A stretch of 33,331 bases of DNA from Helicobacteraceae bacterium (lineage in GTDB: Bacteria > Campylobacterota > Campylobacteria > Campylobacterales > SZUA-545), in contig JAITUT010000095.1 in NCBI GenBank assembly GCA_031286325.1, forward strand, positions 1 through 33,331, written 5' to 3'. Below, in pieces: positions 1-7,857 of the stretch. Position numbers and translations under genes: made by a program. How positions within the stretch are numbered: the first letter of the stretch is position 1; each line of letters starts with the position of its first letter. The notes beneath the pieces were generated by a model. That model saw only the letters and a list, made by a program, of their open reading frames with translations, ran no database searches and was not told where the DNA came from.

Positions 1-96
1 AATTTCGCGCGCCATTTACGGCGGGAATTAGGCGAGGGTTTCTAATAGGAAAGCTTTTGCGTTTCGTATGAAAACCCCAGCTAAAGCTAAAACAAC

Positions 97-1626
97 TTAA
101 AAAAGCTCCAGTTCGCCCGAATCGTCGTCCGCGACTACATCATAGTTTAGCAACATTGACTCAATTTGCATACACGAGCTAAGAAGCGAAGCGTCCAAAT
201 AGTGAATATCCGCCGTGCTCCGCCACGAAAATATCGTTAGCCGCCACTTGTTAATGTCTTCGTAAATTCCGCGCAATAACACGGCGATCAGATCGGGGTT
301 GAGCCTCCCTAAAGCCTCCTCGTCCGCGTGCGAAAACAACGCGCCCAGCGAAGAGAGCGCGTATGAAAGCGGCGCGAACTCGTAAAGTTGCGAGATAATC
401 CCCGCGTATCGCTGAAAAATTTCCCCGATTTGGCGCGTCTCGTCCGGGGACAATATCGGCGTATCCATAATGTCTAATAATTCGGCGTCTAGATCGCTCA
501 TATCTTGCACTACTTCAAAGTCCACAGACGTTAGAGTGGAGCAGTATTGCTCCGCCGAAATTTTATCGGCGTAGCTTTGCCTCAATAGCCGCTGCTCGTC
601 ATCGTCCGCCACGCGCGTTTGCGAGTGAACCGCGTCTGTTATAGATATGCGATCCACATCGGTTTTGCTTAAGCCCGTTTGATCGCTTGGCGTTTCTATA
701 ACAGGTTCAGGGGCGGACTCCTGTTTGGGAGGCGCTACGAAACTCTCGGCAATCTCTTCGCTCTCTTTGATCGCCCCGCTAACTTTTTTGTTCGGATCCT
801 CTATAATCGGCAGGTCTTTCGGCGGCGCGTCCGACTTATCGTTCTCAGCATTTAAGTCTATCTTAATGTATAGAAACTCTTCGTCAAATTGAATGTATTT
901 GCCCAGAATTTCGCGTTGCGGCTCGGTCAAATCATTTTCTGCGATCAATCCGTTAATTTGGATCATAAGGAATAGCGCGTCAAAGCTCTCTTCAACGAAA
1001 ACCATTGTCGGAATGTGGCGTTTGATCGCCTTGCCGACCTCGTTGTAGAGCAGGACATTCGCCTCGCGGAACGCGATACTCTGCGATTTTTGGTAGTACA
1101 TATAGCGTTGCGTAAGCCACAAAGAAAAGTCCATAAAGTCGTCTTCGCTAACGATGTGCGTGGTCGATCTAATGGCGCGGACATTGTTCGAAAAAGGATT
1201 TAAGACGTGCTTTTTGCTCAGAAAGTCGTCGCCTAAGGCATTATGCTTTAGGTGTATAAAATTTACGAAGTTTTCTATCTTCGCCCGCACGAATTTAAGG
1301 CTTTCGAAAGGTTTTTGAATATAGCTTGACGCGCCGTAGCGCCGCGTGGAGTCCTCCATAGCGTAATTTACGACGGCGGTTATTATGATCACTATAGTAT
1401 CGGGCGAAATTTCTTTAACGCGGCGGGTCGCCTCGTAGCCGTCCATAACAGGCATCATAATGTCCATTAGGACCAGATCGTAGCGGCGGCTTTGCGCTTT
1501 TTCCACCGCGATCGCGCCGTTTTCGGCTTGGTCAATCTCCAAACCCTCTATTTTGGCGCACGCCATCGCTATAAAAGCGCGCGATTCCTCCGTGTCGTCT
1601 ACGATCAGAAGCTTTAAGTTTTCCAT
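97..1626 (-). CDS. Response regulator: N-terminal receiver plus long unassigned C-terminal region
   Basis: Residues 1-125 are a CheY-like receiver: the acidic pair follows LLIV near the N-terminus, the phospho-acceptor Asp is D55 (LMDIMMP) and the conserved Lys is K105 (QKPF). After it comes about 150 residues of mixed helical sequence, an acidic Pro/Glu/Ser-rich linker (about 265-345) and a helical C-terminal domain that I do not recognise; no DNA-binding, GGDEF, EAL or kinase motif is visible. I chose the ATG at 1626 because an AGGTGGGG Shine-Dalgarno sits six bases upstream; an in-frame GTG at 1638 would overlap that site. The gene diverges from cheY across about 90 bases, so it probably belongs to chemotaxis or motility signalling and may accept phosphate from the adjacent CheA. 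That partner is inference; the receiver call is firm. Confidence 0.85.
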   Translation of the reverse strand: MENLKLLIVDDTEESRAFIAMACAKIEGLEIDQAENGAIAVEKAQSRRYDLVLMDIMMPVMDGYEATRRVKEISPDTIVIIITAVVNYAMEDSTRRYGASSYIQKPFESLKFVRAKIENFVNFIHLKHNALGDDFLSKKHVLNPFSNNVRAIRSTTHIVSEDDFMDFSLWLTQRYMYYQKSQSIAFREANVLLYNEVGKAIKRHIPTMVFVEESFDALFLMIQINGLIAENDLTEPQREILGKYIQFDEEFLYIKIDLNAENDKSDAPPKDLPIIEDPNKKVSGAIKESEEIAESFVAPPKQESAPEPVIETPSDQTGLSKTDVDRISITDAVHSQTRVADDDEQRLLRQSYADKISAEQYCSTLTSVDFEVVQDMSDLDAELLDIMDTPILSPDETRQIGEIFQRYAGIISQLYEFAPLSYALSSLGALFSHADEEALGRLNPDLIAVLLRGIYEDINKWRLTIFSWRSTADIHYLDASLLSSCMQIESMLLNYDVVADDDSGELELF

Positions 1627-1650
1627 AAACATCCCCACCTATGTTAGTGT

Positions 1651-1656
1651 ATTATA
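1651..1656 (-). promoter_or_regulatory. -10 box for the divergent response regulator
   Basis: On the minus strand a perfect TATAAT lies about 25 bases before the chosen ATG, with the Shine-Dalgarno AGGTGGGG between. No good TTGACA is seen 17 bases further up, as is common for Campylobacterota sigma-70 promoters. No equally clear promoter for cheY was seen in the shared spacer. Confidence 0.5.
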
Positions 1657-1715
1657 TGCTCTTACAGTTTAATTTTGATATGCTAGCGAAAGTTTTGTTC
1701 CAAAAAGGGGTGGAA

Positions 1716-2102
1716 ATGGCAAAAAAGGTTATCTTGGTGGACGACTCCAAAACTATCCTCGCTACGGCGGAGATGGCGCTTCAGGAGTTAGTCGCAGCGG
1801 GGCAGATCGCTTTCGAGACCTACCTGAATCCGCGAGAGTTTCTGGATAAGGCTCTGGCGATGACAACCGATTTCGATCTGCTGATCACCGATGTGAATAT
1901 GCCGCAAATGAACGGGCTTGATCTCGCAAAAGCGCTTAAAGAGCACGCGCACTTCAAGGCGAAGCCGATTCTGGTTCTGACGACCGAAAGCAGCCCAGAG
2001 ATGAAAGAAAAGGGCAAAACGATCGGCGTTACGGGCTGGATGGTGAAACCTTTCGCAGGTGAAAAACTCGTCAAGTCCATTAAAATGGTCTTGGGAATTT
2101 AA
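1716..2102 (+). CDS. cheY: CheY-type single-domain response regulator
   Basis: This 128-residue protein is a receiver domain and nothing else, the length of classical CheY. It has the acidic pair D9-D10, the phospho-acceptor D59 (LLITDVNMP), the switch T89 (VLTTES) and K111 (MVKPF). The ORF is open further upstream, but the ATG at 1716 has an AAGGGGTGG Shine-Dalgarno and gives the usual family length, so the longer form is rejected. It is the first gene of the chemotaxis operon, ten bases before cheW. The expected role is to carry phosphate from CheA to the flagellar switch or another output. The classical aromatic switch residue is not evident because the region after T89 reads GVTGWMVKPF, so whether it binds FliM or acts as a phosphate sink cannot be told from sequence. 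Confidence 0.92.
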   Translation: MAKKVILVDDSKTILATAEMALQELVAAGQIAFETYLNPREFLDKALAMTTDFDLLITDVNMPQMNGLDLAKALKEHAHFKAKPILVLTTESSPEMKEKGKTIGVTGWMVKPFAGEKLVKSIKMVLGI

Positions 2103-2112
2103 GGAGGGCAAA

Positions 2113-2628
2113 ATGAAAATGACTAATGCCGAACACAGCGGCAAGACGTACGAGCGGTTTTTAACATTCTATCTGGGGGCGGAGTGCTACGGCGTGCCGA
2201 TTGCCTCGGTAAAAGAGATCATCGCGCTCATCAAAACTACCAAAATACCCAAATCGCCGTATTATTTGCGCGGCGTGATGAATCTGCGCGGCGTGATAAT
2301 TCCGGTGGTGGATATGCGCGCGCGTTTCCATATGGAAGCCGTAGAGGCAACGATGCACACGGCGGTAATCATCGTGAAAATCCGCGAGGATAGCATTGGT
2401 TTTGTTGTGGATCGCGTAGAAGAGGTTGTGAACGCCTCAAACGATCAGATAAGCGAGCCGACTTCATTCGGAGACGGCGTAGATCGCGGCTACATTAAAA
2501 ATATGATCCGCACCGAAAAAGCGGTGATTATGGTGATGGGTTTGGAGAACATATTAAGCGAGCAAGAGCTTGCCGAATTGGAGCACTCCGCGCAGAACGC
2601 CGGCAACAATATAACGGTTGTGCAGTAA
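2113..2628 (+). CDS. cheW: CheW chemotaxis coupling protein
   Basis: A 171-residue single CheW domain that links chemoreceptors to the CheA kinase. Visible family features are the opening strand FLTFYLGAECYGVPI, the segment YYLRGVMNLRGVIIPVVDMR, which matches the conserved receptor/CheA-contact region, and IGFVVDRVEEVV. The ATG at 2113 is preceded by a strong AAGGAGGG Shine-Dalgarno; an in-frame upstream extension inside cheY is not credible. It follows cheY by ten bases and is separated from the next operon gene by 206 bases that hold two hairpins. It should act at the cytoplasmic receptor array with the CheA encoded just downstream. Confidence 0.95.
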   Translation: MKMTNAEHSGKTYERFLTFYLGAECYGVPIASVKEIIALIKTTKIPKSPYYLRGVMNLRGVIIPVVDMRARFHMEAVEATMHTAVIIVKIREDSIGFVVDRVEEVVNASNDQISEPTSFGDGVDRGYIKNMIRTEKAVIMVMGLENILSEQELAELEHSAQNAGNNITVVQ

Positions 2629-2778
2629 CGATCGCGACATTTACGATCGCCCGTAGTTTCGCGAAGCGCGAATAGAGCGGACGAAACGCCCAAAGGCGTA
2701 AAGTAAAAAAGCCTATATTCCCGTATTTATGGCGGGTGAAATTTGCGGCGCGGAGCGCAACAGTAAATTTCGCGGAGT

Positions 2779-2819
2779 CAAGAGGCAAACCTCTTGCCGC
2801 GAGCGGCGGTTTTGCCGCC
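2779..2819 (+). other. Two adjacent hairpins in the cheW to STAS-like spacer
   Basis: A perfect 7-bp inverted repeat CAAGAGG / CCTCTTG (2779-2785 and 2790-2796, 4-base loop) is followed by GGCGG / CCGCC (2805-2809 and 2815-2819, 5-base loop). Both lie just before the GAGGAG Shine-Dalgarno of the next gene and have no clean T-tract, so they look more like an RNA-processing or translation-control element than a terminator. The rest of the 206-base spacer (2629-2834) holds nothing I can name. Confidence 0.4.
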
Positions 2820-2834
2820 ACCGAGGAGTAAAAT

Positions 2835-3116
2835 ATGTATATTGACGGCGATAGACTCACAGTCGCGTTGGATTCGGATTTAGCCGAGGTGATAGACATC
2901 GCGAGCTTTGTGAAAGAGAGGATAGATTTTATAGAGGGCGTGGATTTGGAGGGCGAGGCGCGCGAGGAGTTTATGACTTCAGCGATCTTTCAGCTCCTAT
3001 GCGCTATGAAAGTGGCGAAGCCTTCATTAGACATTCCGCTCTTTTCAAGCGAGGGTTTGGCGCTTAAAAAATTTGGCGTGTTACATTGGGAGGCGGCATG
3101 GACAAAGAACAATTAA
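2835..3116 (+). CDS. Small STAS-like protein between cheW and cheA
   Basis: A 93-residue protein starting at an ATG with a GAGGAG Shine-Dalgarno. I do not see a decisive motif, but the order of elements resembles a STAS domain: an N-terminal strand (RLTVALDSDL), a helix (ASFVKERIDF), the strand VDLEG, then FMTSAIFQLLCAMKVA in the place of the signature loop plus helix, and a final PLFSSEGLALKKFGV strand-helix. Its last 19 bases overlap the start of cheA, so the two are probably translationally coupled. A STAS-like module beside a CheA could bind the kinase or regulate a receptor complex; that role is inference. Alternatively it is an uncharacterised small Che-operon protein. Confidence 0.65.
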   Translation: MYIDGDRLTVALDSDLAEVIDIASFVKERIDFIEGVDLEGEAREEFMTSAIFQLLCAMKVAKPSLDIPLFSSEGLALKKFGVLHWEAAWTKNN

Positions 3117-5206
3117 AAGCCATATTTATGGAAGAGGCGAGCGAGATCATTGAGAAACTCGACTCGGAAATCCTCAACTTTGAGGAGAACCCCTCTGATC
3201 GCGGCATCTTAAACGAACTATTCCGCGGCGTACACACATTAAAGGGCAGCGCGAACAGCTTCGGCTTCACGCGGCTGGGCAAATTCGTGCACCGCTTTGA
3301 GGATTCGCTCGACTATTACCGCAGCGGAAACGAGGAAGTTACCCCCGAAACGATCAACCTCTTTTTGGAAGCTGTTGATCTCGTAAAAGAGCTGATGGAT
3401 TACGAGACCGAAGGCAGAGGGGGCGAGCCCGAAAATTACACGCGTTGCCTTGACGCGATCAACGCGCTTTTGGAGGGCAAAGACGGAGCGCGCAAAGCGC
3501 CCGCCTCAGCCGCGTCCGCGCCGTCTAAAGATTTAGCGAAGGAATTTGGCGCGGCTCCGACTCCAAGCGCGAGCGCCGCAGCTCCCGTTCCGTCCGATCC
3601 CGCCGCAAGCGTTCCCGCGCCTGATCTCCCGCCGCTTGAAGACGGCGAACGGCTCTTTGCGATCACGCTTAAAACCGACAACGACATATATTTTCGCGGC
3701 TACGATCACGCGACATTTTTCAGACTCCTCGCTGAAAAGGGTCGCATAATCGACTCGCTTTGGGATTTGTCAAAGATCGTCGCGCTGGAAGAATTAAATA
3801 TCCAAAACTGCTTGATCGGCAATGTGGAGATCCGTTACGCGACTCGCGTGAAACTTGATGAAATTAAAGATATTTTTGAGTTTTTAGAGCCGAACGAATA
3901 CGAAGTATCCGAGGTCGCGCCGCCGCCGCCAGTTGCCGCAAAGGAAACTCCGAAAAAGGAGCCCGAGCGCGAGATAGAGAACCGTTTGCAAAAGAGCGAG
4001 CAAGCCGCCGCTTCGAGCGAAGCGCGCAAAGACGCGCCCAAAGAAGCCGTGCACGCCAGATCGTTCTTGAAAATTGACTCAAGCAAACTTGACGAGCTCT
4101 TTGACTCCATCGGCGAGCTTGTGATCGCGCAGAACTTTTTGAGCGAAAACAAGTTGGTTCGCGAGATAGACGACGACAATCTGCGAAAGACGATCGATAC
4201 CCTCTCCAAAACTACGCGCCTAATTCAAAACCGCGTTATGGGTTTGCGTATGGTGCCGATCAAAGACACATTTGAAAAGATGCGCCGAGTTATGCACGAC
4301 GCCTCCAAAAAACTCGGCAAAAATATCAAATTGGTCGTAACGGGCGAGGACACCGATATTGATAAAACAATGGTTGATCAGTTAGGCGATCCGCTCATTC
4401 ACTTGATCAGAAACTCTATAGATCACGGCATTGAGATGACAAGCGAAGAGCGCGTGAAAGCCGGCAAAAACGCCGAGGGCGTCGTAAATTTGCGCGCTTA
4501 TCACAAGGGCGGCTCAATCGCGATTGAAGTCGCCGACGACGGTCGCGGCATTAACCGCGAAAAGGTACTGAAAAAGGCGATAGAGCGCGGTTTGGCGCGC
4601 GAGGGCGATAAACTCTCCGATCAGCAAATCGATAGCTTGATAATGCAAGCGGGCTTTTCAACCGCCGATCAGATCAGCGATATTTCAGGGCGCGGCGTGG
4701 GTCTTGACGTGGTGCGATCGAGCATTGAGGCGATGCACGGCAAAATTGAGATAGATTCAATTCCCGGCAAGGGCAGCTCGTTTAGGATTCTCTTGCCGCT
4801 TACGCTCGCGATCATAGACGGAATGTTGGTGCGCAGCGGATCGGATATATTTATCTTGCCCACGCTCTCTATCGTTGAGTCTATGCGACCTACCACCGAC
4901 ATTGTGCATACCGCGCAGGATAAAGGCGAGTTTGTGAATTTGCGCAGCGAGCTTCTGCCTGTGGTGCGCCTAAACCGCAAACTAAACCTTGACGATCGTA
5001 TGCCGCCTATAGAGGAGAGCACATTGGTTTGCGCTGAAAACGAACGCGGACGCTTCGCCGTGCTGGTCGATGAGCTAATAGGTCGCCAGCAAGTCGTGAT
5101 TAAGCCGCTCGGCAATCATCTAGCGAAGTTCAAAGAGATCAGCGGCGGCGCGGTAATGGGCAACGGCGAAGTCGCGCTGATTATCAACATTGAGGGGCTT
5201 TACTAA
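3098..5206 (+). CDS. cheA: CheA chemotaxis histidine kinase without C-terminal receiver
   Basis: A 702-residue class II histidine kinase. In order: an HPt (P1) domain with phospho-His H46 (VHTLKGSA); an Ala/Pro-rich linker; a P2-like domain around residues 180-270 that would dock CheY or CheB; a second charged linker; the P3 dimerisation helices (about 325-390); the ATPase domain with N-box LIHLIRNSIDHGIE (about 430), G1 VADDGRGIN (about 480) and G2 SGRGVGLDVV (about 530); and a C-terminal CheW-like domain ending NIEGLY. No receiver follows, unlike the CheA-receiver fusions of Campylobacter jejuni and Helicobacter pylori. The ATG at 3098 has a GGGAGG Shine-Dalgarno; an upstream in-frame TTG would lie on it. 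The stop overlaps the cheR ATG by one base (TAATG). Confidence 0.96.
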   Translation: MDKEQLKAIFMEEASEIIEKLDSEILNFEENPSDRGILNELFRGVHTLKGSANSFGFTRLGKFVHRFEDSLDYYRSGNEEVTPETINLFLEAVDLVKELMDYETEGRGGEPENYTRCLDAINALLEGKDGARKAPASAASAPSKDLAKEFGAAPTPSASAAAPVPSDPAASVPAPDLPPLEDGERLFAITLKTDNDIYFRGYDHATFFRLLAEKGRIIDSLWDLSKIVALEELNIQNCLIGNVEIRYATRVKLDEIKDIFEFLEPNEYEVSEVAPPPPVAAKETPKKEPEREIENRLQKSEQAAASSEARKDAPKEAVHARSFLKIDSSKLDELFDSIGELVIAQNFLSENKLVREIDDDNLRKTIDTLSKTTRLIQNRVMGLRMVPIKDTFEKMRRVMHDASKKLGKNIKLVVTGEDTDIDKTMVDQLGDPLIHLIRNSIDHGIEMTSEERVKAGKNAEGVVNLRAYHKGGSIAIEVADDGRGINREKVLKKAIERGLAREGDKLSDQQIDSLIMQAGFSTADQISDISGRGVGLDVVRSSIEAMHGKIEIDSIPGKGSSFRILLPLTLAIIDGMLVRSGSDIFILPTLSIVESMRPTTDIVHTAQDKGEFVNLRSELLPVVRLNRKLNLDDRMPPIEESTLVCAENERGRFAVLVDELIGRQQVVIKPLGNHLAKFKEISGGAVMGNGEVALIINIEGLY

Positions 5207-6060
5207 TGCTAGGTCCGCAAAATATCTCTATGGAGGAGTTCAGGCTCTTTCAGAAATACGTTTTTGATAATATGGGGATTACTCTCGCCGATCACAAGAT
5301 TACGCTTGTGCAAGGGCGTTTGTCTAAAAGGTTGCGCGTCCTGAATATCCCCAGTTACAGAGAGTATTACAAATATGTAATAAACGACAAAAGCGGCGAG
5401 GAAGAGGACGAAATTTTTGACCTTATCAGCACCCATGTTACGGAGTTTTTCCGCGAAAAGGGTCAGTGGGATTACCTAAACGAGAATTTAGAGCACATTT
5501 TGGAGAAGAAGCGCGATAAGAGAATCAGGATTTGGTCGGCGGCGTGCTCAACGGGCGAAGAGCCCTATTCGCTGGCGATCTTTTTGCACGGCAAAATGCC
5601 CGATTGGGCGCAGTGGGATATTAAAATTTTGGCTACCGATCTCTCAAAAGTCGTGATTCGCAAAGCCGCGCGCGGCGTCTATCGCGAGGACGATGTGGGC
5701 GGCGGTCAAAAGGGAATTAAAAATGTCCCGCGCCATATTTTAGGCTCCTATTTTGAGCTGCTCAAAACCGAAAGCGGCGAACGCGCATACAGGATCATAG
5801 AAGAGATGAAAAGACCGATGACGTTCCGCACATTTAATCTCGTCTATGGCGATTTCAAGCCATTCGTCGAGAAGTTCGACATAATTTTCTGTCGCAATAT
5901 GATGATTTACCTTGACCCCGAAGCGCAGCGCAAACTCGTCAGCAACTACCACAGAGCGCTTGTGCCGGGCGGGTTTTTGTTTGTGGGGCATAGCGAATCT
6001 TTGACCCAAAACAAAGATGAATTTAAGCTCATCAAACCATCTATTTACCAAAAGATTTGA
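5206..6060 (+). CDS. cheR: CheR chemoreceptor glutamate methyltransferase
   Basis: A 284-residue S-adenosylmethionine-dependent methyltransferase, the usual CheR length. The N-terminal helical domain (about 1-75) leads to STHVTEFFRE (75-84), then the SAM-binding motif RIWSAACSTGEEPYSLAI (108-125), the acidic strand ILATDLS and the catalytic-domain end DIIFCRNMMIYL followed by GGFLFVGHSESL. It methylates receptor glutamates for adaptation and is paired here with cheB and cheD. The start overlaps the cheA stop by one base, with GAGGGG upstream as ribosome site. No TPR or pentapeptide-binding extension is visible. Confidence 0.95.
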   Translation: MLGPQNISMEEFRLFQKYVFDNMGITLADHKITLVQGRLSKRLRVLNIPSYREYYKYVINDKSGEEEDEIFDLISTHVTEFFREKGQWDYLNENLEHILEKKRDKRIRIWSAACSTGEEPYSLAIFLHGKMPDWAQWDIKILATDLSKVVIRKAARGVYREDDVGGGQKGIKNVPRHILGSYFELLKTESGERAYRIIEEMKRPMTFRTFNLVYGDFKPFVEKFDIIFCRNMMIYLDPEAQRKLVSNYHRALVPGGFLFVGHSESLTQNKDEFKLIKPSIYQKI

Positions 6061-6070
6061 AAGGCGGGCA

Positions 6071-6967
6071 ATGGAAATCCACGAGTTTGACGACACTACG
6101 ATCCTAGCGGATCTCTCGCGTAGGCTGAACGAAAAGAACGTTTCGATTCGTGAAATGGAGTTTATGACGAAAAAACTCTTGGCGCTAAACGAGCAAGCGC
6201 GCGAAGCGGAGTCGATCAAGAGCAAATTTCTCTCGCTCATTAAAAACGAGTTTAACAACCCTATGAGCTCTCTTCTGAACCTTGCGAGCGCGCTCGTCAA
6301 ATGCACCGAGCAAGAGCAATTCGAACGTATTACGAGAATGCTCAACGGCGAGCTTTTGCGGCTGGATTTCCAACTTAAAAATATCTTTGCCACGACCGAA
6401 ATCGAAGAGGGTCAAATCGGCAGCCACTACTCGTACATTTCCTTCAAAGCAGTCTTTGAGGATGTAACCTCATCGCTCAAATACGCTATAGAGGACAAAA
6501 ATTTGAGCGTGGAGGTTTTGCATTGCGATACCGACGTTTTTGCCTCTGACGCGAGCAAAATTTATTTGATCTTGCTTAATTTGCTCTCAAACGCTTGCGA
6601 GTATTCACATTGCGACTCCAAGATCGGCGCGTATTTGCGCAAAGACGACAAATTTATCTATCTTTATGTGGAGGACGCGGGCGAGGGCATCAACGTCAAG
6701 CACGCGATGGAGATTTACGATCGCTTCGCTAAATTCATCAGCAAAAACCGCCGATCTTCAGGGCTTGGGCTTGGGCTTTCGGTAGTGCGCGGACTTACCG
6801 AGTCGCTTGACGGCGAGGTGAGTTTCAAAAGCGTGGAGAACAACACGATATTCTGCGTGAAACTCCCGATCGTAACGGGCGAAGTTACCAGCGGCGCGAT
6901 CGACGCGGAAACTTTCTTGTTTGACGACTTCTCAAACAACGCTGGCGAAGAGATGAGGGAGTTATGA
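6071..6967 (+). CDS. Soluble histidine-kinase-like protein with Asn in place of the phospho-His
   Basis: A 298-residue protein with no membrane segment or sensory domain. A short coiled coil (about 12-50) leads to an H-box-like segment, FLSLIKNEFNNPMSSL; aligned with the usual FLxxxSHELRTPLxxL, the position of the phospho-accepting His is N59. The ATPase domain looks intact: N-box LLNLLSNACEYS, G1 VEDAGEGI, F-box YDRFAKF and G2 SSGLGLGLSVVRGL. The ATG at 6071 has a GGCGGG-like ribosome site; an upstream in-frame start lies inside cheR. It sits between cheR and the HEAT-like ORF and overlaps the latter by ATGA. It may act as a nucleotide-dependent regulator or scaffold of CheA, or as a phosphatase or trans kinase; autophosphorylation at the standard site seems excluded. 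Confidence 0.85.
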   Translation: MEIHEFDDTTILADLSRRLNEKNVSIREMEFMTKKLLALNEQAREAESIKSKFLSLIKNEFNNPMSSLLNLASALVKCTEQEQFERITRMLNGELLRLDFQLKNIFATTEIEEGQIGSHYSYISFKAVFEDVTSSLKYAIEDKNLSVEVLHCDTDVFASDASKIYLILLNLLSNACEYSHCDSKIGAYLRKDDKFIYLYVEDAGEGINVKHAMEIYDRFAKFISKNRRSSGLGLGLSVVRGLTESLDGEVSFKSVENNTIFCVKLPIVTGEVTSGAIDAETFLFDDFSNNAGEEMREL

Positions 6968-7266
6968 TCACAAAAGAGCGTTTGGCGCGGATTAAACGCA
7001 ATCCAAATGAGGTTGCCGCGCTGATCTATGCCCATAATGACGCGGGAAACATCAATTTTGTCCTCGAAAATTTAGGGAGACTGCCGAGTGATTTCAACGC
7101 GGATTTTTTGTATAAATTATTAGATCACAACCACTCCGCGGTGCGCTTAAACGCAGTTAAAAATATAGGAAAATTAAACAAAAAACTAAACGCGGACGCG
7201 CTTTCTTTGCTCGTTTTTGAAAACGATTCAGATACAAAAGATCGTCTTTTTGGGGCGGCACGATGA
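6964..7266 (+). CDS. 100-residue HEAT-like repeat ORF, possibly a truncated gene
   Basis: The start codon overlaps the upstream kinase-like gene by four bases (ATGA), so it is read in the same operon. The sequence is helical, with HEAT-like units such as FLYKLLDHNHSAVRLNAV followed by KNIGKLNKKLN and DALSLLVFENDSDTKDRLFGAA. The last unit breaks off where a further helix would be expected, and no other frame continues the pattern before cheD, so it could be the N-terminal remnant of a longer repeat protein. The internal sequence is clean, without stops. Function unknown; HEAT repeats normally bind proteins. Confidence 0.6.
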   Translation: MITKERLARIKRNPNEVAALIYAHNDAGNINFVLENLGRLPSDFNADFLYKLLDHNHSAVRLNAVKNIGKLNKKLNADALSLLVFENDSDTKDRLFGAAR

Positions 7267-7302
7267 AAATTGTTTATTTTGCAATCGGGCGGGGGGCTTA
7301 AA

Positions 7303-7857
7303 TTGGAACTCCAGAACGCGCATTCACACTCTACCACGCAAACGACTGTGCAAGCGGTGCAACAGGCGTTGCACCGCACGACGCAACAGGTGTTAAAGCG
7401 CAAATTTATCAATGTGGGCGAAATTTATGTCTCAAAAGAGCCTATGGAGATCGCGACCGTGCTCGGATCGTGCGTGGGAATCGCGCTATACGATCGCGTG
7501 GAGAAGATCGGCGCGTTAAATCACTATTTGTTGCCGCTTTGGAACGGAAACGGCTTACAGAGCCCGAAGTTCGGCAACATTTCGATTCCCAAAATGATCG
7601 AGCAAGCGTTAAGAGCCGGCGCGAGCATACAAAATATGGAGGCGAAAATTTTCGGAGGCGCGAACATTAACCAAACCAACTTGGAGAATATGATGATAGG
7701 TAAAAAAAATATAATAATCGCCCGAGAAATTCTGGCGCAAAACAAAATTCCCGTAGTAGCCGAAGATGTGGGCGGCTTTCGCGGGCGCAGAATCGTAATG
7801 CGCAGCGACACCAATAAGGTGCTTTTAAGATATGCGGGCGAAGAGGACAAAAAATGA
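7303..7857 (+). CDS. cheD: CheD chemoreceptor glutamine deamidase
   Basis: A 184-residue CheD with its catalytic triad visible: T52, C57 in TVLGSCVGIALYD and H74 in GALNHYLLP, with the family-typical 17-residue Cys-His spacing. Later family segments are IFGGANI and DVGGFRGR. CheD deamidates receptor glutamines and often binds a CheC-type phosphatase; no CheC is seen here. The start is uncertain. I chose the TTG at 7303, which has a GGGGGG tract six bases upstream; an in-frame TTG at 7270 and internal GTG codons are possible. About 35 residues of Gln/Thr/His-rich sequence precede the conserved FINVGEIYVSKEP start of the domain, longer than in minimal CheDs. The stop overlaps cheB by ATGA. Confidence 0.9.
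   Translation: MELQNAHSHSTTQTTVQAVQQALHRTTQQVLKRKFINVGEIYVSKEPMEIATVLGSCVGIALYDRVEKIGALNHYLLPLWNGNGLQSPKFGNISIPKMIEQALRAGASIQNMEAKIFGGANINQTNLENMMIGKKNIIIAREILAQNKIPVVAEDVGGFRGRRIVMRSDTNKVLLRYAGEEDKK

Noticed and set aside
1641-1715. Upstream extension of cheY by 25 residues
   Set aside because: The ATG at 1716 has a Shine-Dalgarno and gives the standard CheY length; the extension covers the promoter region.
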